Shown here: positions 16,881 to 25,673 of the stretch, one piece after another
How the letters are laid out: every line of letters begins with the position of its first letter
How positions within the stretch are numbered: the stretch's first letter is position 1
Origin: Streptomyces mexicanus
GTDB lineage: Bacteria > Actinomycetota > Actinomycetes > Streptomycetales > Streptomycetaceae
Direction of reading: 5' to 3'
Length of the DNA: 64,000 bases
NCBI RefSeq assembly: GCF_902506575.1
Contig: NZ_LR732544.1
Location: 6,608,202 to 6,672,201 of the forward strand
Program-made: the position numbers and the translations under genes
Notes under the pieces: generated by a model
The model's database searches: none
What the model saw: the letters and a program-made list of their open reading frames with translations, nothing else
Told to the model about the DNA's origin: nothing

Positions 16881-17560
16881 GTGGACGCGGGGACAGGAAA
16901 CGAGATGGTTGCGGTCCCGTCGGGACAGGTGACGTTGTCGGACCGGCGGACGCAGAGCAGTTGGCCGGTCGAGGTCGCGCCGTTTGAGATGTCGGCGTTC
17001 CCGGTTACGCAGTCCTGGTACGCACGAGTCACGGGCCGACGGCCGAGTAGCGCCCAGGGCGATCGGCTGCCGGTTGAGGGTGTTTCGTGGTGGGATGCGG
17101 TCCAGTTCTGTAACGCCTTGTCCCAACGGGAGGGGCTGACGCCCGCGTATCGCCTGTGCGTCGATGCCGAGACGGCCGAGTGGGATGCTTCCGCAGAGGG
17201 GTACCGGTTGCCGACCGAGGCCGAATGGGAGCACGCCTGCCGTGCAGGCACTACTGGCCCGCGGTACGGACAGCTTGACGAGGTCGCTTGGTACCAGGGG
17301 AATTCCGATGGGCGGATCCACTCTGTCGGCGGCAAGCAGCCCAACGCATGGGGCCTGTACGACATGCTGGGCAATGTGTGGGACTGGTGCTGGGAGACGT
17401 CTACGACGCCGAGGTGTATGGGGCCTACCGGGTCCTCCGTGGTGGTGGATGGGCCGACGAGCACTGGAGCTGCCGGGCGTCGGTGCGGCGGCGCAGCCAC
17501 CCGACCTTCCGGATCGACGACGTGGGATTTCGCATCGTGCGCTCCACACCGCTGAGCTGA
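16881..17560 (+). pseudogene. Formylglycine-generating-enzyme-like protein with C-terminal frameshift
   Basis: SUMF1/FGE-sulfatase fold protein of about 225 residues. Landmarks: MVAVPSGQVTLSDRRTQ, FPVTQSWYARVTG, LPVEGVSWWDAVQFCNALSQ, GYRLPTEAEWEHACRAG, NAWGLYDMLGNVWDWCW. The frame then fails at 17395-17398 (TGGGAGACG), where two extra bases (GA) shift it; the correct ending VYDAEVYGAYRVLRGGGWAD ... RIDDVGFRIVRS continues in the next frame to the stop at 17560. The fold is used by formylglycine-generating enzymes and by EgtB-like or other non-catalytic proteins; the paired Cys of FGE are not evident, so another role is likely. The GTG at 16881 or ATG at 16905 (after AGGAAA) are candidate starts. 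IstB sequence abuts its end. Confidence 0.75.
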
Positions 17561-17853
17561 CCCGCCTCATCGCCGGCTACGGCTGCGTCGACCTGCTCTG
17601 CCTCGACGAGTCCGGCTATCTCGACCTGGACAAGGCCGGCGCCAAGCTGCTGTTCCAGATCTTCACCGAGCGGCAGGAGCGGCAGGCCATCGCGATCGCC
17701 TCGAACGCTCCCTTCTCGGAGTGGAAGCAGACCTTCACCGACCCCCGTCTCTGCACAGCGATCGTCCACCGGGTCACGTTCAACGCGCACATCGTCGAGA
17801 CTGGCACGCAGTCCTACCGGTTCGCGCAGACCCAGAAGAAACCCCGTCGCTGA
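17554..17853 (+). pseudogene. IstB-like ATPase C-terminal remnant (IS21 family)
   Basis: About 98 residues matching the C-terminal half of the IS21 helper ATPase IstB: LTRLIAGYGCVDLLCLDESG (Walker B-like strand), GAKLLFQIFTERQERQAIAI, FTDPRLCTAIVHRVTF, ETGTQSYRFAQTQ. The N-terminal half with the Walker A loop and the IstA transposase are absent, so it cannot transpose. It begins exactly at the end of the FGE-like gene, indicating a deletion or insertion junction. Confidence 0.85.
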
Positions 17854-18110
17854 CCTGCACCGACAACCGCTGGCCTTCCTCACGGGAGACCGACCGCAGC
17901 CATGTCGGGCCCGACCGTCAAGTCCCAGTGCCGGCCGCACCATCGCCCGTTCTCGTCCAGCCGCCGCGGCCACCGGGAGGTCCGCGGCTTGAGCCGAGCC
18001 GGGTCGGCAACCCTCCACACACCTGTCGGGGATGCGCTGACGGAGGCCCGCCGAGGCGTCACAGCTACCGCCCACACCCTCTACCCGGGCCAGCGGAACC
18101 CCCCGATCGA

Positions 18111-18196
18111 AGTGGGGCCAAATCACCTTGCCACAGGGGCGTGAATCACACCGATCCACGCCCCCTCCACCCCGGCAGTGGAGCCAAAACAAGTGC
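18111..18196. mobile_element. IS21-type terminal repeats (right end)
   Basis: Two related sequences, AGTGGGGCCAAATCACCTTG (18111-18130) and AGTGGAGCCAAAACAAGTG (18178-18196), lie downstream of the IstB remnant. IS21-family ends carry multiple such repeats. The second copy directly abuts the truncated SDR fragment starting at 18197, so this is the probable element boundary. The 250 bases between IstB and the repeats contain no gene. Confidence 0.55.
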
Positions 18197-18565
18197 TTAC
18201 AGACAGACGCGGGCGCCCCGCGCCAGCAGCGGTACAAGCGACTGGATGAGGAAGAATGTGCCCCGCACGTTCGTGCCGAATACCGTGTCGAAGTCGTCGG
18301 CCGTGACAGTTTCCAGCGGGCCGAAGACACCCACCCCCGCGCTGTTGACCACGATATCGAGCCGCGAAGCCCCCCAGCGCTCAAGCAGTCCGCTCAGCTC
18401 GGAAGTGAAGGCTCGGAAAGGGGAGATGTCGCTGATGTCGAGACGCACGACAGCGGCAGACCCGCCCGCAGCTTGCGCTTGCTGCGCCGTCTCCTCGGCC
18501 TCGGCCGCATCACCGCGATGGGGGACCACGACCCGCACCCCGCGCGCCGCCAGTGCAAGAGCCGA
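18197..18565 (-). pseudogene. Short-chain dehydrogenase fragment (N-terminal half)
   Basis: The complement encodes ALALAARGVRVVVPHRGDAA, later LDIVVNSAGVGVFGPLETVT and FDTVFGTNVRGTFFLIQSLV, stopping at 18197 where IS21 sequence starts. The glycine-rich NAD loop upstream (normally TGGSRGIG) is replaced by unrelated sequence, and the catalytic Tyr-x-x-x-Lys part is absent, so the gene is broken at both ends. Confidence 0.75.
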
Positions 18566-19005
18566 GCTCTGCGCCTTCGGAGGCGGACCATCAGTTCCGA
18601 GACGTTCAGGTGGTCTCCGACGGCTCGCTCAGGTGCTCGCGCCACCATTCCCGGCCTGGTGTGGCTGCTGTTGGCGAGTTGAGTCGGATCTTGGTGTGAG
18701 TCCGCGCTCACTCCGGGATCGGGCTGCTTCACGCACGGGCGGGGCTGCGAAGATGCGCTTCGTGGTTACGGATGCAGACTAAGAGGCAATCCGGGGGAAT
18801 CTGCGCTTCGGGCAGGTCTTCCGGATAGAACGGCAAGAAGCCGACATCTTGGTGCCTGCTGTCGCAGGACAAGTGGGGGGAGTGTCCGCACAATTCGCCC
18901 TTTCCAACTTCACGTCGCGCTTCAAGGTCAGCAGTCACCCCGTGGGTGGCGCTGTCGAGGCTGTAAGGGGTTACGCAGGGACCCCTGACCTGGGAGGATC
19001 TACTC

Positions 19006-19170
19006 ATGGAGGACAGTACGTTCGGGCCGGCCGGGGCGAACGCAGACCTTGAGTGCCAGATCTACGTCGCCGCTCCCAGCCGTGATCGGTTGATGGAACG
19101 GCTGGCAGCGGCACTGAACGTGTCGCTTGGGCCCCTGCCGGTGCTGATTAACCGGGAAGTGACCCGCTGA
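19006..19170 (+). CDS. Small hypothetical protein (54 aa)
   Basis: ATG at 19006 preceded by GGGAGGA with good spacing. The 54-residue product (begins MEDSTFGPAGANADLE, contains CQIYVAAPSRDRLMERLAAALN) looks like the N-terminal strand-helix of a larger protein and may be a truncated relic. No family is assigned. It lies alone between the SDR fragment and a quinone-oxidoreductase gene. Confidence 0.4.
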   Translation: MEDSTFGPAGANADLECQIYVAAPSRDRLMERLAAALNVSLGPLPVLINREVTR

Positions 19171-19275
19171 CGAGTGATCTTGTCGGTGGACTACCGCTCC
19201 GGACCTGCCCGAGCTCCCTGGTGCCTACGCTACATCAGGCCGTCTGACGGGCAGTTTTCATACGCGCGGGTCTCA

Positions 19276-19303
19276 GTGGGGCCGCGCTCACGCGAGGCCC
19301 CAC
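19276..19303 (-). terminator. Hairpin downstream of the 19311 gene
   Basis: GTGGGGCC / GGCCCCAC perfect 8-bp arms with an inner GCG/CGC extension, eight bases beyond the stop of the minus-strand quinone-oxidoreductase gene. Confidence 0.65.
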
Positions 19304-19310
19304 GACGGAA

Positions 19311-20240
19311 TCAGACAGTGAGGACGAGCTTGCCTTGGAGGTGCCCGCGGTCGAGCAGCCGGTGCGCGTCGGCGACGCGCTCGAACGGGAATGTCTCCTG
19401 CACGTGGACCCGGAGCCTGCCCTCTTCGACGAGTTCGACGAGGCCTCGCAGGGCAACCGGATCGGGGTCGACCGCGATGCCGCTGAAGCGCATGCCGGCC
19501 GCCTCGTAGGTGGCAATGAGCTCCGGGTCATCCTCGGCGACCGCCGTCACCAGGTGACCGCCTGGGCGGAGCACTTCGAGCGACCGCTCGACGGTGTCGC
19601 CGCCGATCGTGTCGAGCACGACGTCGATGTCGCGGACCACCTCGGCGAAGTCGACCGCCGTATAGTCGATCACCTCGTCGGCGCCGAACCCCTCGACGAA
19701 CTTCCGCTTGCTCCCGCTGGCGGTCGCGATCACGTGCGCGCCGAGCGCCTTCGCGATCTGGATCGCAACGTGGCCGACCCCGCCCCCACCGCCGTGGACC
19801 AGGACACGGTCGCCCTCGCTCACGCCGCCGAGATCGACGAGACCCTGCCACGCCGTCAGCCCGACGACCGGCAGCGCCGCCGCCTCGACGTGCGAGAGCG
19901 ACGCCGGCTTGCGTGCCAGGTGCAACGCCGGCGCCGACACGAGCTCGGCGTACGCGCTCGCCGCCTGCGGGAACAGCGGCATCCCGAACACCTCGTCGCC
20001 GGGCCTGAAGCGCCACGTCCGCGGCGACTCCTCGACCACGCCGCTGATGTCCCAGCCGAGGACGAACGGCGGCCGGCCGATCAGCGGGAACTCGCCCGCG
20101 CGCAGGCGCGCCTCCAGCGGGTTCAGCCCGATCGCCTTGACGCGGACGAGGACCTCGGTCGGGAGCGGCTGGGGCTCGGGTGCGTCCACGATGGTGAGCA
20201 CCTCGGGACCGCCGAGCGCCTGCTGGGTAATGACTCGCAT
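19311..20240 (-). CDS. NADP-dependent quinone oxidoreductase-like protein
   Basis: 309 residues of the zinc-free MDR family. Motifs: GLNPLEARLRAGEFPLIGRP, GWDISGVVEE, VLVHGGGGGVGHVAIQIAKA (NADPH loop), and the C-terminal HRLLDRGHLQGKLVLTV typical of this branch. It is probably a cytoplasmic NADPH-dependent reductase of quinones or unsaturated aldehydes. It is divergent from an HxlR regulator 91 bases away with paired direct repeats in between, the usual layout for a redox or electrophile-responsive pair. The base composition is slightly different from its IS-rich flanks, suggesting an intact acquired module. Confidence 0.88.
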   Translation of the reverse strand: MRVITQQALGGPEVLTIVDAPEPQPLPTEVLVRVKAIGLNPLEARLRAGEFPLIGRPPFVLGWDISGVVEESPRTWRFRPGDEVFGMPLFPQAASAYAELVSAPALHLARKPASLSHVEAAALPVVGLTAWQGLVDLGGVSEGDRVLVHGGGGGVGHVAIQIAKALGAHVIATASGSKRKFVEGFGADEVIDYTAVDFAEVVRDIDVVLDTIGGDTVERSLEVLRPGGHLVTAVAEDDPELIATYEAAGMRFSGIAVDPDPVALRGLVELVEEGRLRVHVQETFPFERVADAHRLLDRGHLQGKLVLTV

Positions 20241-20298
20241 GACTCTCCTGGCTTTGGAAGGGGGAGGGAATCCAGGCTAGGTTTCCGACAGGAACCAG

Positions 20299-20327
20299 CA
20301 GGTACCTCTGGCGCAGGTAACCTTTGG
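20299..20327. promoter_or_regulatory. Direct repeats upstream of the HxlR gene
   Basis: CAGGTACCTCTGG (20299-20311) and CAGGTAACCTTTGG (20314-20327) lie in tandem, the second ending 4 bases before the HxlR ATG. They are candidate HxlR binding sites that would occlude the start region and the divergent promoter. Confidence 0.45.
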
Positions 20328-20331
20328 CTCC

Positions 20332-20712
20332 ATGAGGGATTTCGGTTCCGGTGATCTCTTTCTCGCCGACTGCCCGGCACGTCTGGCGGTCGAGCTCATC
20401 GCCGACAAGTGGACGGTGGTCGTGCTCGCCGGCCTGAGCAAGGGTCCGGTGCGCCATGGCGAGCTGATCGAGTTGATCGGCGGCATCTCCCGCAAGATGC
20501 TCACCCAGACGCTCCGACGGCTGGAGGCGCACGGACTCGTCCGCCGCCACGCCTACGCCGAGGTCCCGCCCCGCGTCGAGTACGAGCTCACCCCGCTCGG
20601 GGCGACGCTGATCGAACCGATCCATACGCTGACCGAGTGGGCGAGGGCGCACGGCGACGCAGTGCTCGACGCGCTCGACGCCGATCCCGAGCCGATTGCC
20701 CAGAGCGACTGA
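20332..20712 (+). CDS. HxlR-family transcriptional regulator
   Basis: 126 residues with the winged-helix HxlR signature: DCPARLAVELIADKWTVVVL with the conserved redox-sensitive Cys early in the protein, RHGELIELIGGISRKMLTQT, LRRLEAHGLVRRHAYAEVPP and VEYELTPLGATL. Members of the family sense quinones, diamide or formaldehyde and commonly control a divergent reductase, as expected here for 19311-20240. The intergenic repeats overlap its own leader, so autoregulation is likely. A terminator follows immediately. Confidence 0.9.
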   Translation: MRDFGSGDLFLADCPARLAVELIADKWTVVVLAGLSKGPVRHGELIELIGGISRKMLTQTLRRLEAHGLVRRHAYAEVPPRVEYELTPLGATLIEPIHTLTEWARAHGDAVLDALDADPEPIAQSD

Positions 20713-20759
20713 GGCCCCCGCCAGGGCAGCGACCTGCTGACGGGTCGTAGGCGGGGGCC
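20713..20759 (+). terminator. Terminator after the HxlR gene
   Basis: GGCCCCCGCC (20713-20722) and GGCGGGGGCC (20750-20759) are perfect 10-bp arms directly after the stop codon; the 27-base loop holds a small inner GACC/GGTC pairing. Confidence 0.75.
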
Positions 20760-20966
20760 GGTCGTGGGCGGCGCCGAGTCCGGCAGTCCCGCCGGAGCTG
20801 ACTCTCAGCGTCGGGACGACGATCGCGCTCGTCGCGGGCTCCGGGTGTGACGGCTTCGTTCGCTCCCCGGGCCGCCCTCGCCACGGCGACCGGCGCGGGC
20901 GGGACGCTTATGGTCCTGCTCGCGGTGATCCTCGTGATGCTGGCGCGGCTTTCCGGCGCGTACTGA

Positions 20967-21697
20967 GCCGAACGTGAGCGGCCCAAGCCGCTGTTCGCGG
21001 CGATCATCTACGTGCTGGTCAGCGGTTGTGCCTGGCGGGCTCTGCCGCCGTGTTCCGGGATGTCGGAGTCGACCGCGCACTGCCGGTTCCTGATCTGGTC
21101 GCGGGCCGGCGTGTGTGGGGACGGCTGCACGAAGCGGTGCTGCACCGACTCGATGACGCCGGCTTCATGGCGTCTCGCCCGTGGTCCTCGACTCCGCTCA
21201 CGTGCGGGCTAAAAAGCGGCGAACTCACAGGTCCGAACCCCGTGGACCGGAGTAAGCCGGGTTCCAAGACGCACGTCCTGTCGGACGCGAACGGACTGTC
21301 CCTCCTGGTCGGGGTCTCGGCCGCCAGCACCCACGACAGCGAAGCGCTGAAGCCCATGGTCGAGGGTCACCGAACGAGACAGGATCCTCACCGCGGCCGC
21401 CCCTTCGAGCCTCCACGCCTGCGCGCCGACAAGGCGTATGACGTCCCCTACATGCGGACATGGTTACGCGGCAAACGCATCGGGGTGTGCATCGCCCGCA
21501 AAGGCATCGAGGCCAGCGAACGCCTGGGCCGCCGTCGTCGGGTGATCGAGCGGACGATGTCCTGGCTGTCCGGCTACTGCAGGCTCAGCCTCCGCTACGA
21601 GCGGGATCCCCGTAACCACCTCGCCTTTCTCCGCCTCGCCGCCGCTTTGTGCTGCTGCAAGCGACTGATCCGCCTCACTACATAGGACACGGTCTCA
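20967..21697 (+). mobile_element. Decayed IS5-family element
   Basis: A DDE transposase spread over three frames: FAAIIYVLVSGCAWRALPP, then VWGRLHEAVLHRLDDAGF, then VVLDSAHVRAKK, then GELTGPNPVDRSKPGSKTHV continuing to MSWLSGYCRLSLRYER. One shift arises from an extra TG in GTGTGTGG near 21112 and another follows AAAAAG near 21215. The right terminal repeat GGACACGGTCTCA is present (21685-21697), but no matching left end is visible, so the copy is truncated and dead. Confidence 0.8.
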
Positions 21698-21724
21698 TGC
21701 GGCAGGTCGCTCCACTCTGTGGGG

Positions 21725-22141
21725 CTACGCCTGGTCGAAGGTCCAGACGAGCACTACTTGCTTCTCTTCCGGGACGCCTCCGGCACGACAGTAAGTGGCC
21801 CGTGCCGCCACGTTGTCCTCGTCCGTGATCACCCACATGCCGTAGCAGTTCCGTTCGCGCGCCAGGTCTGCAAGCGCCGACGCCAGGGCCCGGCCAACAC
21901 CGCGACCGCGGAACGGCTCGTCCACACCCAGCTCGTACAGGAACATCTCCGTGCCCTTGTCCGGGTGTGTCATCTCGACGCCGGTGACCATCCCTACTGG
22001 GGCGTCATCGACATAGGCGATCAGGAGGTGGTGGCGCTCGTCCGCCAGGAACCTCTCAGTCGCCTCCGGCAGAGGGGACACATCGAAGAGATGCCCGGCG
22101 TCCTGGACAGCCTCGGCCCGAGTGATGCGACGGATCTCCAT
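21725..22141 (-). CDS. GNAT acetyltransferase, AAC(3)-I-like
   Basis: 138 residues forming a single GNAT domain. HHLLIAYVDDAPVGMVTGVE and FLYELGVDEPFRGRGVGRAL (acetyl-CoA pyrophosphate-binding loop RGRGVG) are clear, followed by LARERNCYGMWVITDEDNVA. Overall it resembles the aminoglycoside 3-N-acetyltransferase I group and its uncharacterised relatives; whether it acts on an antibiotic cannot be decided from sequence. The reading frame is intact although it sits between an IS5 relic and restriction-gene debris. The ATG at 22141 has AGGA 7 bases upstream. Confidence 0.85.
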   Translation of the reverse strand: MEIRRITRAEAVQDAGHLFDVSPLPEATERFLADERHHLLIAYVDDAPVGMVTGVEMTHPDKGTEMFLYELGVDEPFRGRGVGRALASALADLARERNCYGMWVITDEDNVAARATYCRAGGVPEEKQVVLVWTFDQA

Positions 22142-22383
22142 GGGGGGATCCTGTCAGGTTTCGGCATGGACGGCACCGGTTTCCTCCCTCACCTGAGCCT
22201 TCCGGTGCCAGAAGCGGGTTTCGCGCCTGGTCCCACGATCGCCAGACCCCTCACACCGTCGATTCGGCCCTCCGCCAAGTCGTCAACAGGGCGAACATTG
22301 CCTGCCGCGGCGCTGGTCGCCGTGGGATTGGATGACCGTGCGACGCCGGATCGCCGAGTTGCTGTGCGAGACGATCTGGTCCG

Positions 22384-22715
22384 AGGTTTATTCAGCGGCT
22401 CCGCGTCCTCCCGGTCGATCCGGTCCCGCACCCGGCGCAGCCGCGCCAGGTCGCTCAGCCCATGGAGAACCGGCTGGAGTTGTAGAAGGGCCAACCCGAG
22501 GCGGCCGTCAGGCGCTGCTCACGTTCCTGCTCGCCGGCGGTGCGCTCGGCCTCGTCGAGCACTGCGCGCCGGCTCGGGGCTAGCAGGCAGTCCAGTCGGC
22601 GTAGCACCGTGAACGGCAGGATCACGCGCCCGTACTCGGAAGACTTGAAGTCGCGGCGCAGTAGGTCGGCCACCGACCAGACGAGCTTGGACAGATGCCC
22701 GGTGCCGTCACTCAT
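22384..22715 (-). pseudogene. HsdM N-terminal fragment joined to an AraC-type fragment
   Basis: An ATG at 22715, after a good site (GGAGGACAGC), opens a frame matching the start of type I restriction methyltransferase HsdM: LVWSVADLLRRDFKSSEYGR, VILPFTVLRRLDCLLAPSR. After FYNSSRFSM the homology stops. In another frame LSDLARLRRVRDRIDREDAE (22384-22458) matches the beginning of an AraC-type HTH protein. The two pieces meet at about 22458, so the methyltransferase gene is cut by an illegitimate junction. No hsdS or hsdR is in the window. Confidence 0.7.
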
Positions 22716-22740
22716 GCTGTCCTCCGCAGGCCGGTGCCCT

Positions 22741-22763
22741 CCATGGGACGGATCATCCCATGG
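22741..22763. repeat. Inverted repeat upstream of the hsdM relic
   Basis: CCATGGGA and TCCCATGG, perfect 8-bp arms with a 7-base spacer, 26 bases before the hsdM start. Possibly the control site of the lost restriction operon. The region 22764-23281 otherwise shows no gene. Confidence 0.4.
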
Positions 22764-23281
22764 CGGTGGCCGGGTCGGCCCACGAGGAGCACACGACGCC
22801 GACGTGCCGGTGACGGTGCCTGGGGACCTGGACGTCACCATCGTCGGTGGTCGTTGCTCGTCAACCGTCGATCAGTCGACCGGACGTCAGCCGTCGTTCC
22901 CTTTCAGTGAAGCCGCTCCACCTGCCCGGGCTTCATTTCTGCAATGTGCTCCGCACCAGACATGAACGCCGGACCTGACGAAGCACTCGGGTTCACTGCA
23001 GCCAGTCCCTCTGGTCCGTCGCAGCCGGCGCGTCGTCGGTTCGGGCGCTGGCGGCCTGTCGTGAAGCGCGAGGCATAGATTGTTCGGCGTGACGCTCGTT
23101 TGACGCTCCGAGTTCCCGTACGCGGGAGACCGGGCGGCTGGACTGCCTCTGACCGGGGCTTTTTCGTGACCTGTCCAGCTCGATCCCTTACCGATGACGC
23201 ATCATGTGGAGTGCGTGGCGGTTCTGGAGCCCGCAGCAAGCGCAAACTCCGCCTCCGCCTGTCCCGGTACTGTGGCTTCGC

Positions 23282-24175
23282 ATGACAGGCGCCGAGATTG
23301 AGATCACAGCAGACCTGGTCCGTGACTTGCTGCAGGAGCAGCATCCAGACCTTGCAGGGCTCGCCATCCGCGAGGTGGCGGGCGGCTGGGGCAACCAGAT
23401 GTGGCGCCTCGGGGCCGAGTTGGCCGTGCGCATGCAGCGCATGGATCCCACTCCGGAGCCCCAGCTCAAGGAGCGGCGGTGGCTGCCCGTGTTGGCCCCG
23501 CGCCTGCCGCTCCCGGTGCCGACCCCGGTGCGGTTCGGTGAGCCGTCCCTACGCTTCCCCAAGCACTGGACCGTGATGACATGGGTTCCTGGAGTGCCGC
23601 TGGACTCCTCCTCGATCAGCCGCGGCGACCACGCGGCCGACACCCTGGCGGGCTTCCTCAAGGCACTCCACGTGGAGGCGCCCGCTGACGCGCCGATCAG
23701 TGAGGACCGCGGTGACCATCCCAAGAAGTGCACGGACGGCTTCGACCGCTTCTTCGACGCCGTGGTCCCCGACGAACTGGCCGATGATGTCCGGGCCGTC
23801 TGGGAGGACGCCGTCGCGGCGCCCGAGTGGGAGGGGCCGCCGCTGTGGGTGCATGGCGACTTGCATCCGGCAAACGTCGTCGTCTCGGACGGGAGGCTCG
23901 CGGGCGTGATCGACTTCGGGTCCATGTTCGCCGGCGATCCGGCGTGGGACCTCGCCGCCGCATGGGTCATTCTTCCGGCAGGCGCCGCTTCACGCTTCTT
24001 CGACGTCTACGCGCAGGCGGACGAGGGGACTATCCGGCGCGCCCGCGGACTGGCCGCGCTGAAGAGCCTGTTTGTCATGGTGATGGGCCAGAACGGAGAA
24101 CGGGGCCTTCCGGGCGGCAAGGCGACATGGGGACCCGCAGGCCGGGCAGCGCTCGATCGCGTTCTGAGGGGCTGA
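23282..24175 (+). CDS. Aminoglycoside phosphotransferase-family kinase
   Basis: 297 residues with the APH/choline-kinase fold. The catalytic loop is LWVHGDLHPANVVV (HGDxHxxN) and the metal-binding motif is VIDFGSMFAGDPAWDLA. The N-lobe includes GWGNQMWRLGAELAVRMQR with the nucleotide-positioning region, and the protein ends AALKSLFVMVMGQNGERG. Such enzymes phosphorylate small molecules such as aminoglycosides or macrolides, but most actinobacterial copies are uncharacterised. The ATG at 23282 has no strong ribosome site. It stands alone between debris regions, so it may be mobile resistance-type cargo. Confidence 0.85.
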   Translation: MTGAEIEITADLVRDLLQEQHPDLAGLAIREVAGGWGNQMWRLGAELAVRMQRMDPTPEPQLKERRWLPVLAPRLPLPVPTPVRFGEPSLRFPKHWTVMTWVPGVPLDSSSISRGDHAADTLAGFLKALHVEAPADAPISEDRGDHPKKCTDGFDRFFDAVVPDELADDVRAVWEDAVAAPEWEGPPLWVHGDLHPANVVVSDGRLAGVIDFGSMFAGDPAWDLAAAWVILPAGAASRFFDVYAQADEGTIRRARGLAALKSLFVMVMGQNGERGLPGGKATWGPAGRAALDRVLRG

Positions 24176-24642
24176 TGCAGGCACGGAGCGACGAGCCTCA
24201 GTGGCCCATCCCGCTTCCATCCGTCCGGTCGTGCGCGACTCGGTGGTCAACCTTCGCTGCGGGAGGTCAATGCCCGTCGAGCGCTACCACCTCACCCTGA
24301 CCGTCGACGGCCGTGCGGTGATGCAGGTCTTGAAGGGGCACCGGGTTCGGTGAGACGGGGTGCAACCTGGGCCCGGCGTTCGAGACGAAAGGGGCTCGTC
24401 GTACCCCACCGGGGTCGCGTCCACCTCGGAGCCGACAGTGAAGTAACCGCGTGCGGCTCGGCATCGAAGAATGGCCGGGACCCACGCGTCACCCGTGGTG
24501 AGGCGGTCCCCTTGTCTTCAGCAGTCGCACGTTGTCTTCAGCAGTCGCCCGCGCGTGGCCGCTGGCCGGGAGGCCGCCGTACCGTGAGCCCGCCGTACCG
24601 TGAGCCCTGGTACTGCCGTCGGTCTCCTCCTTCATTCGCCGG
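24176..24642. other. Region without a clear gene
   Basis: Only short fragments occur, for example MPVERYHLTLTVDGRAVMQV around 24271, reading like the first 20-25 residues of a hypothetical protein before it stops. Nothing else is supportable in these 470 bases. Confidence 0.4.
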
Positions 24643-25455
24643 TCACGGCTGCGCTCCCGTCGGGCCGTTCGCTGCTGTCGACATAGACGACCAGCGTCTG
24701 TTCCGGCTGTTCGGCCAGGTGAAAGCGGTGTACGCATATTCGGTCGCTCCCCGTTGTGGGTGTCGCAGCCGTTTGCGACCGCTGTGCCGGGCCTGCACCT
24801 CGTACTGCGGCCACCAGTCCCGCACCTCTGCGCTGCCCTCGTTCAGGTCCTCGATCAGTCGGGTGTATCGCGGGTCGCCGGAGTGGCGTGCCGCTAGCGT
24901 CCGAAGTCGGCCGAGCAGTCCGCGTGCTTCGGGTTCCCAGTCGACCAGGACGTCCCGGGCCACCGGCTCGAGGAACACCCAGCGGGCGAAGTTGGCGGGC
25001 CGGTCCGCCTCCGTGATGAGCCTCGGGAACAACTCCTGGGCTGCCTGGTTGTGACTCAGCACGTCATAGTTGCCGCCGATGATGTACGCCGGGTTCGGCT
25101 GGAGCAACAGGGGGATCGCACCCGCCTCGGCCGGGAGCGGCTCGCATTCCTCGGCTTCGGCCGCAGGCGCGTGACCGGCAAGCTGGAAAAGATGATCACG
25201 CTCGTGCCGGTCGAGCCGCAGAGCCGTGGCGAGGGCGTCGAGTACCTGCGTGGAGACGCGGATCTTTCGCCCCTGCTCCAGGTACGTGTACCAGGTGGCG
25301 CTGATCCCGGCCAGCAGTGCCAGTTCCTCTCGGCGAAGTCCCGGAGTCCGGCGACGGCCGGTCTGGGGCAGGCCCACCTCCTCAGGGGTCAGACGCTCTC
25401 TCCGGCTGCGCAGGAATTCGCTGAGCTGACGGCGTTGGTCCGGCTCCGTGGGCAT
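24643..25455 (-). CDS. XRE-type regulator with MmyB-like sensor domain (C-terminal frameshift)
   Basis: 270 residues from the ATG at 25455 (MPTEPDQRRQLSEFLRSRRE). The HTH is TPGLRREELALLAGISATWY and TYLEQGRKIRVSTQVLDAL, followed by the MmyB-like ligand domain: NPAYIIGGNYDVLSHNQAAQ, RWVFLEPVARDVLVDWEPEA. Near 24735 the frame slips: the expected ending FHLAEQPEQTLVVYVDSSER is one frame away, implying a single-base deletion in the last 30 codons; the encoded tail is therefore aberrant. MmyB-domain regulators of this kind usually sit divergently from, and repress, an SDR gene, exactly as here (25674). Confidence 0.8.
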   Translation of the reverse strand: MPTEPDQRRQLSEFLRSRRERLTPEEVGLPQTGRRRTPGLRREELALLAGISATWYTYLEQGRKIRVSTQVLDALATALRLDRHERDHLFQLAGHAPAAEAEECEPLPAEAGAIPLLLQPNPAYIIGGNYDVLSHNQAAQELFPRLITEADRPANFARWVFLEPVARDVLVDWEPEARGLLGRLRTLAARHSGDPRYTRLIEDLNEGSAEVRDWWPQYEVQARHSGRKRLRHPQRGATEYAYTAFTWPNSRNRRWSSMSTAANGPTGAQP

Positions 25456-25673
25456 GGCGGATGGCACCTTCAGTTCCAGAATAAACACGGTCTGGATACC
25501 AGGCTAAGCCCATCGGAGACTGGTGTGCGAGCACGGGCCGCGGCATGACCGGCGGCCTTCACACGGTCACACCGGCACCCGGCCGTCCAGTGCGCAACGG
25601 CTTGGCGGACGTTCCTCCAAGACTCGCTGCCGCTCGGCTCCGGCCCCGCCGCCGAAGACGGAAAGGGCAATAC

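Noticed and set aside
16881..17560. The FGE-like protein as a true formylglycine-generating enzyme or EgtB
   Set aside because: No sulfatase neighbour, paired active-site Cys not visible, no DinB-type domain as in EgtB; only the fold can be supported.
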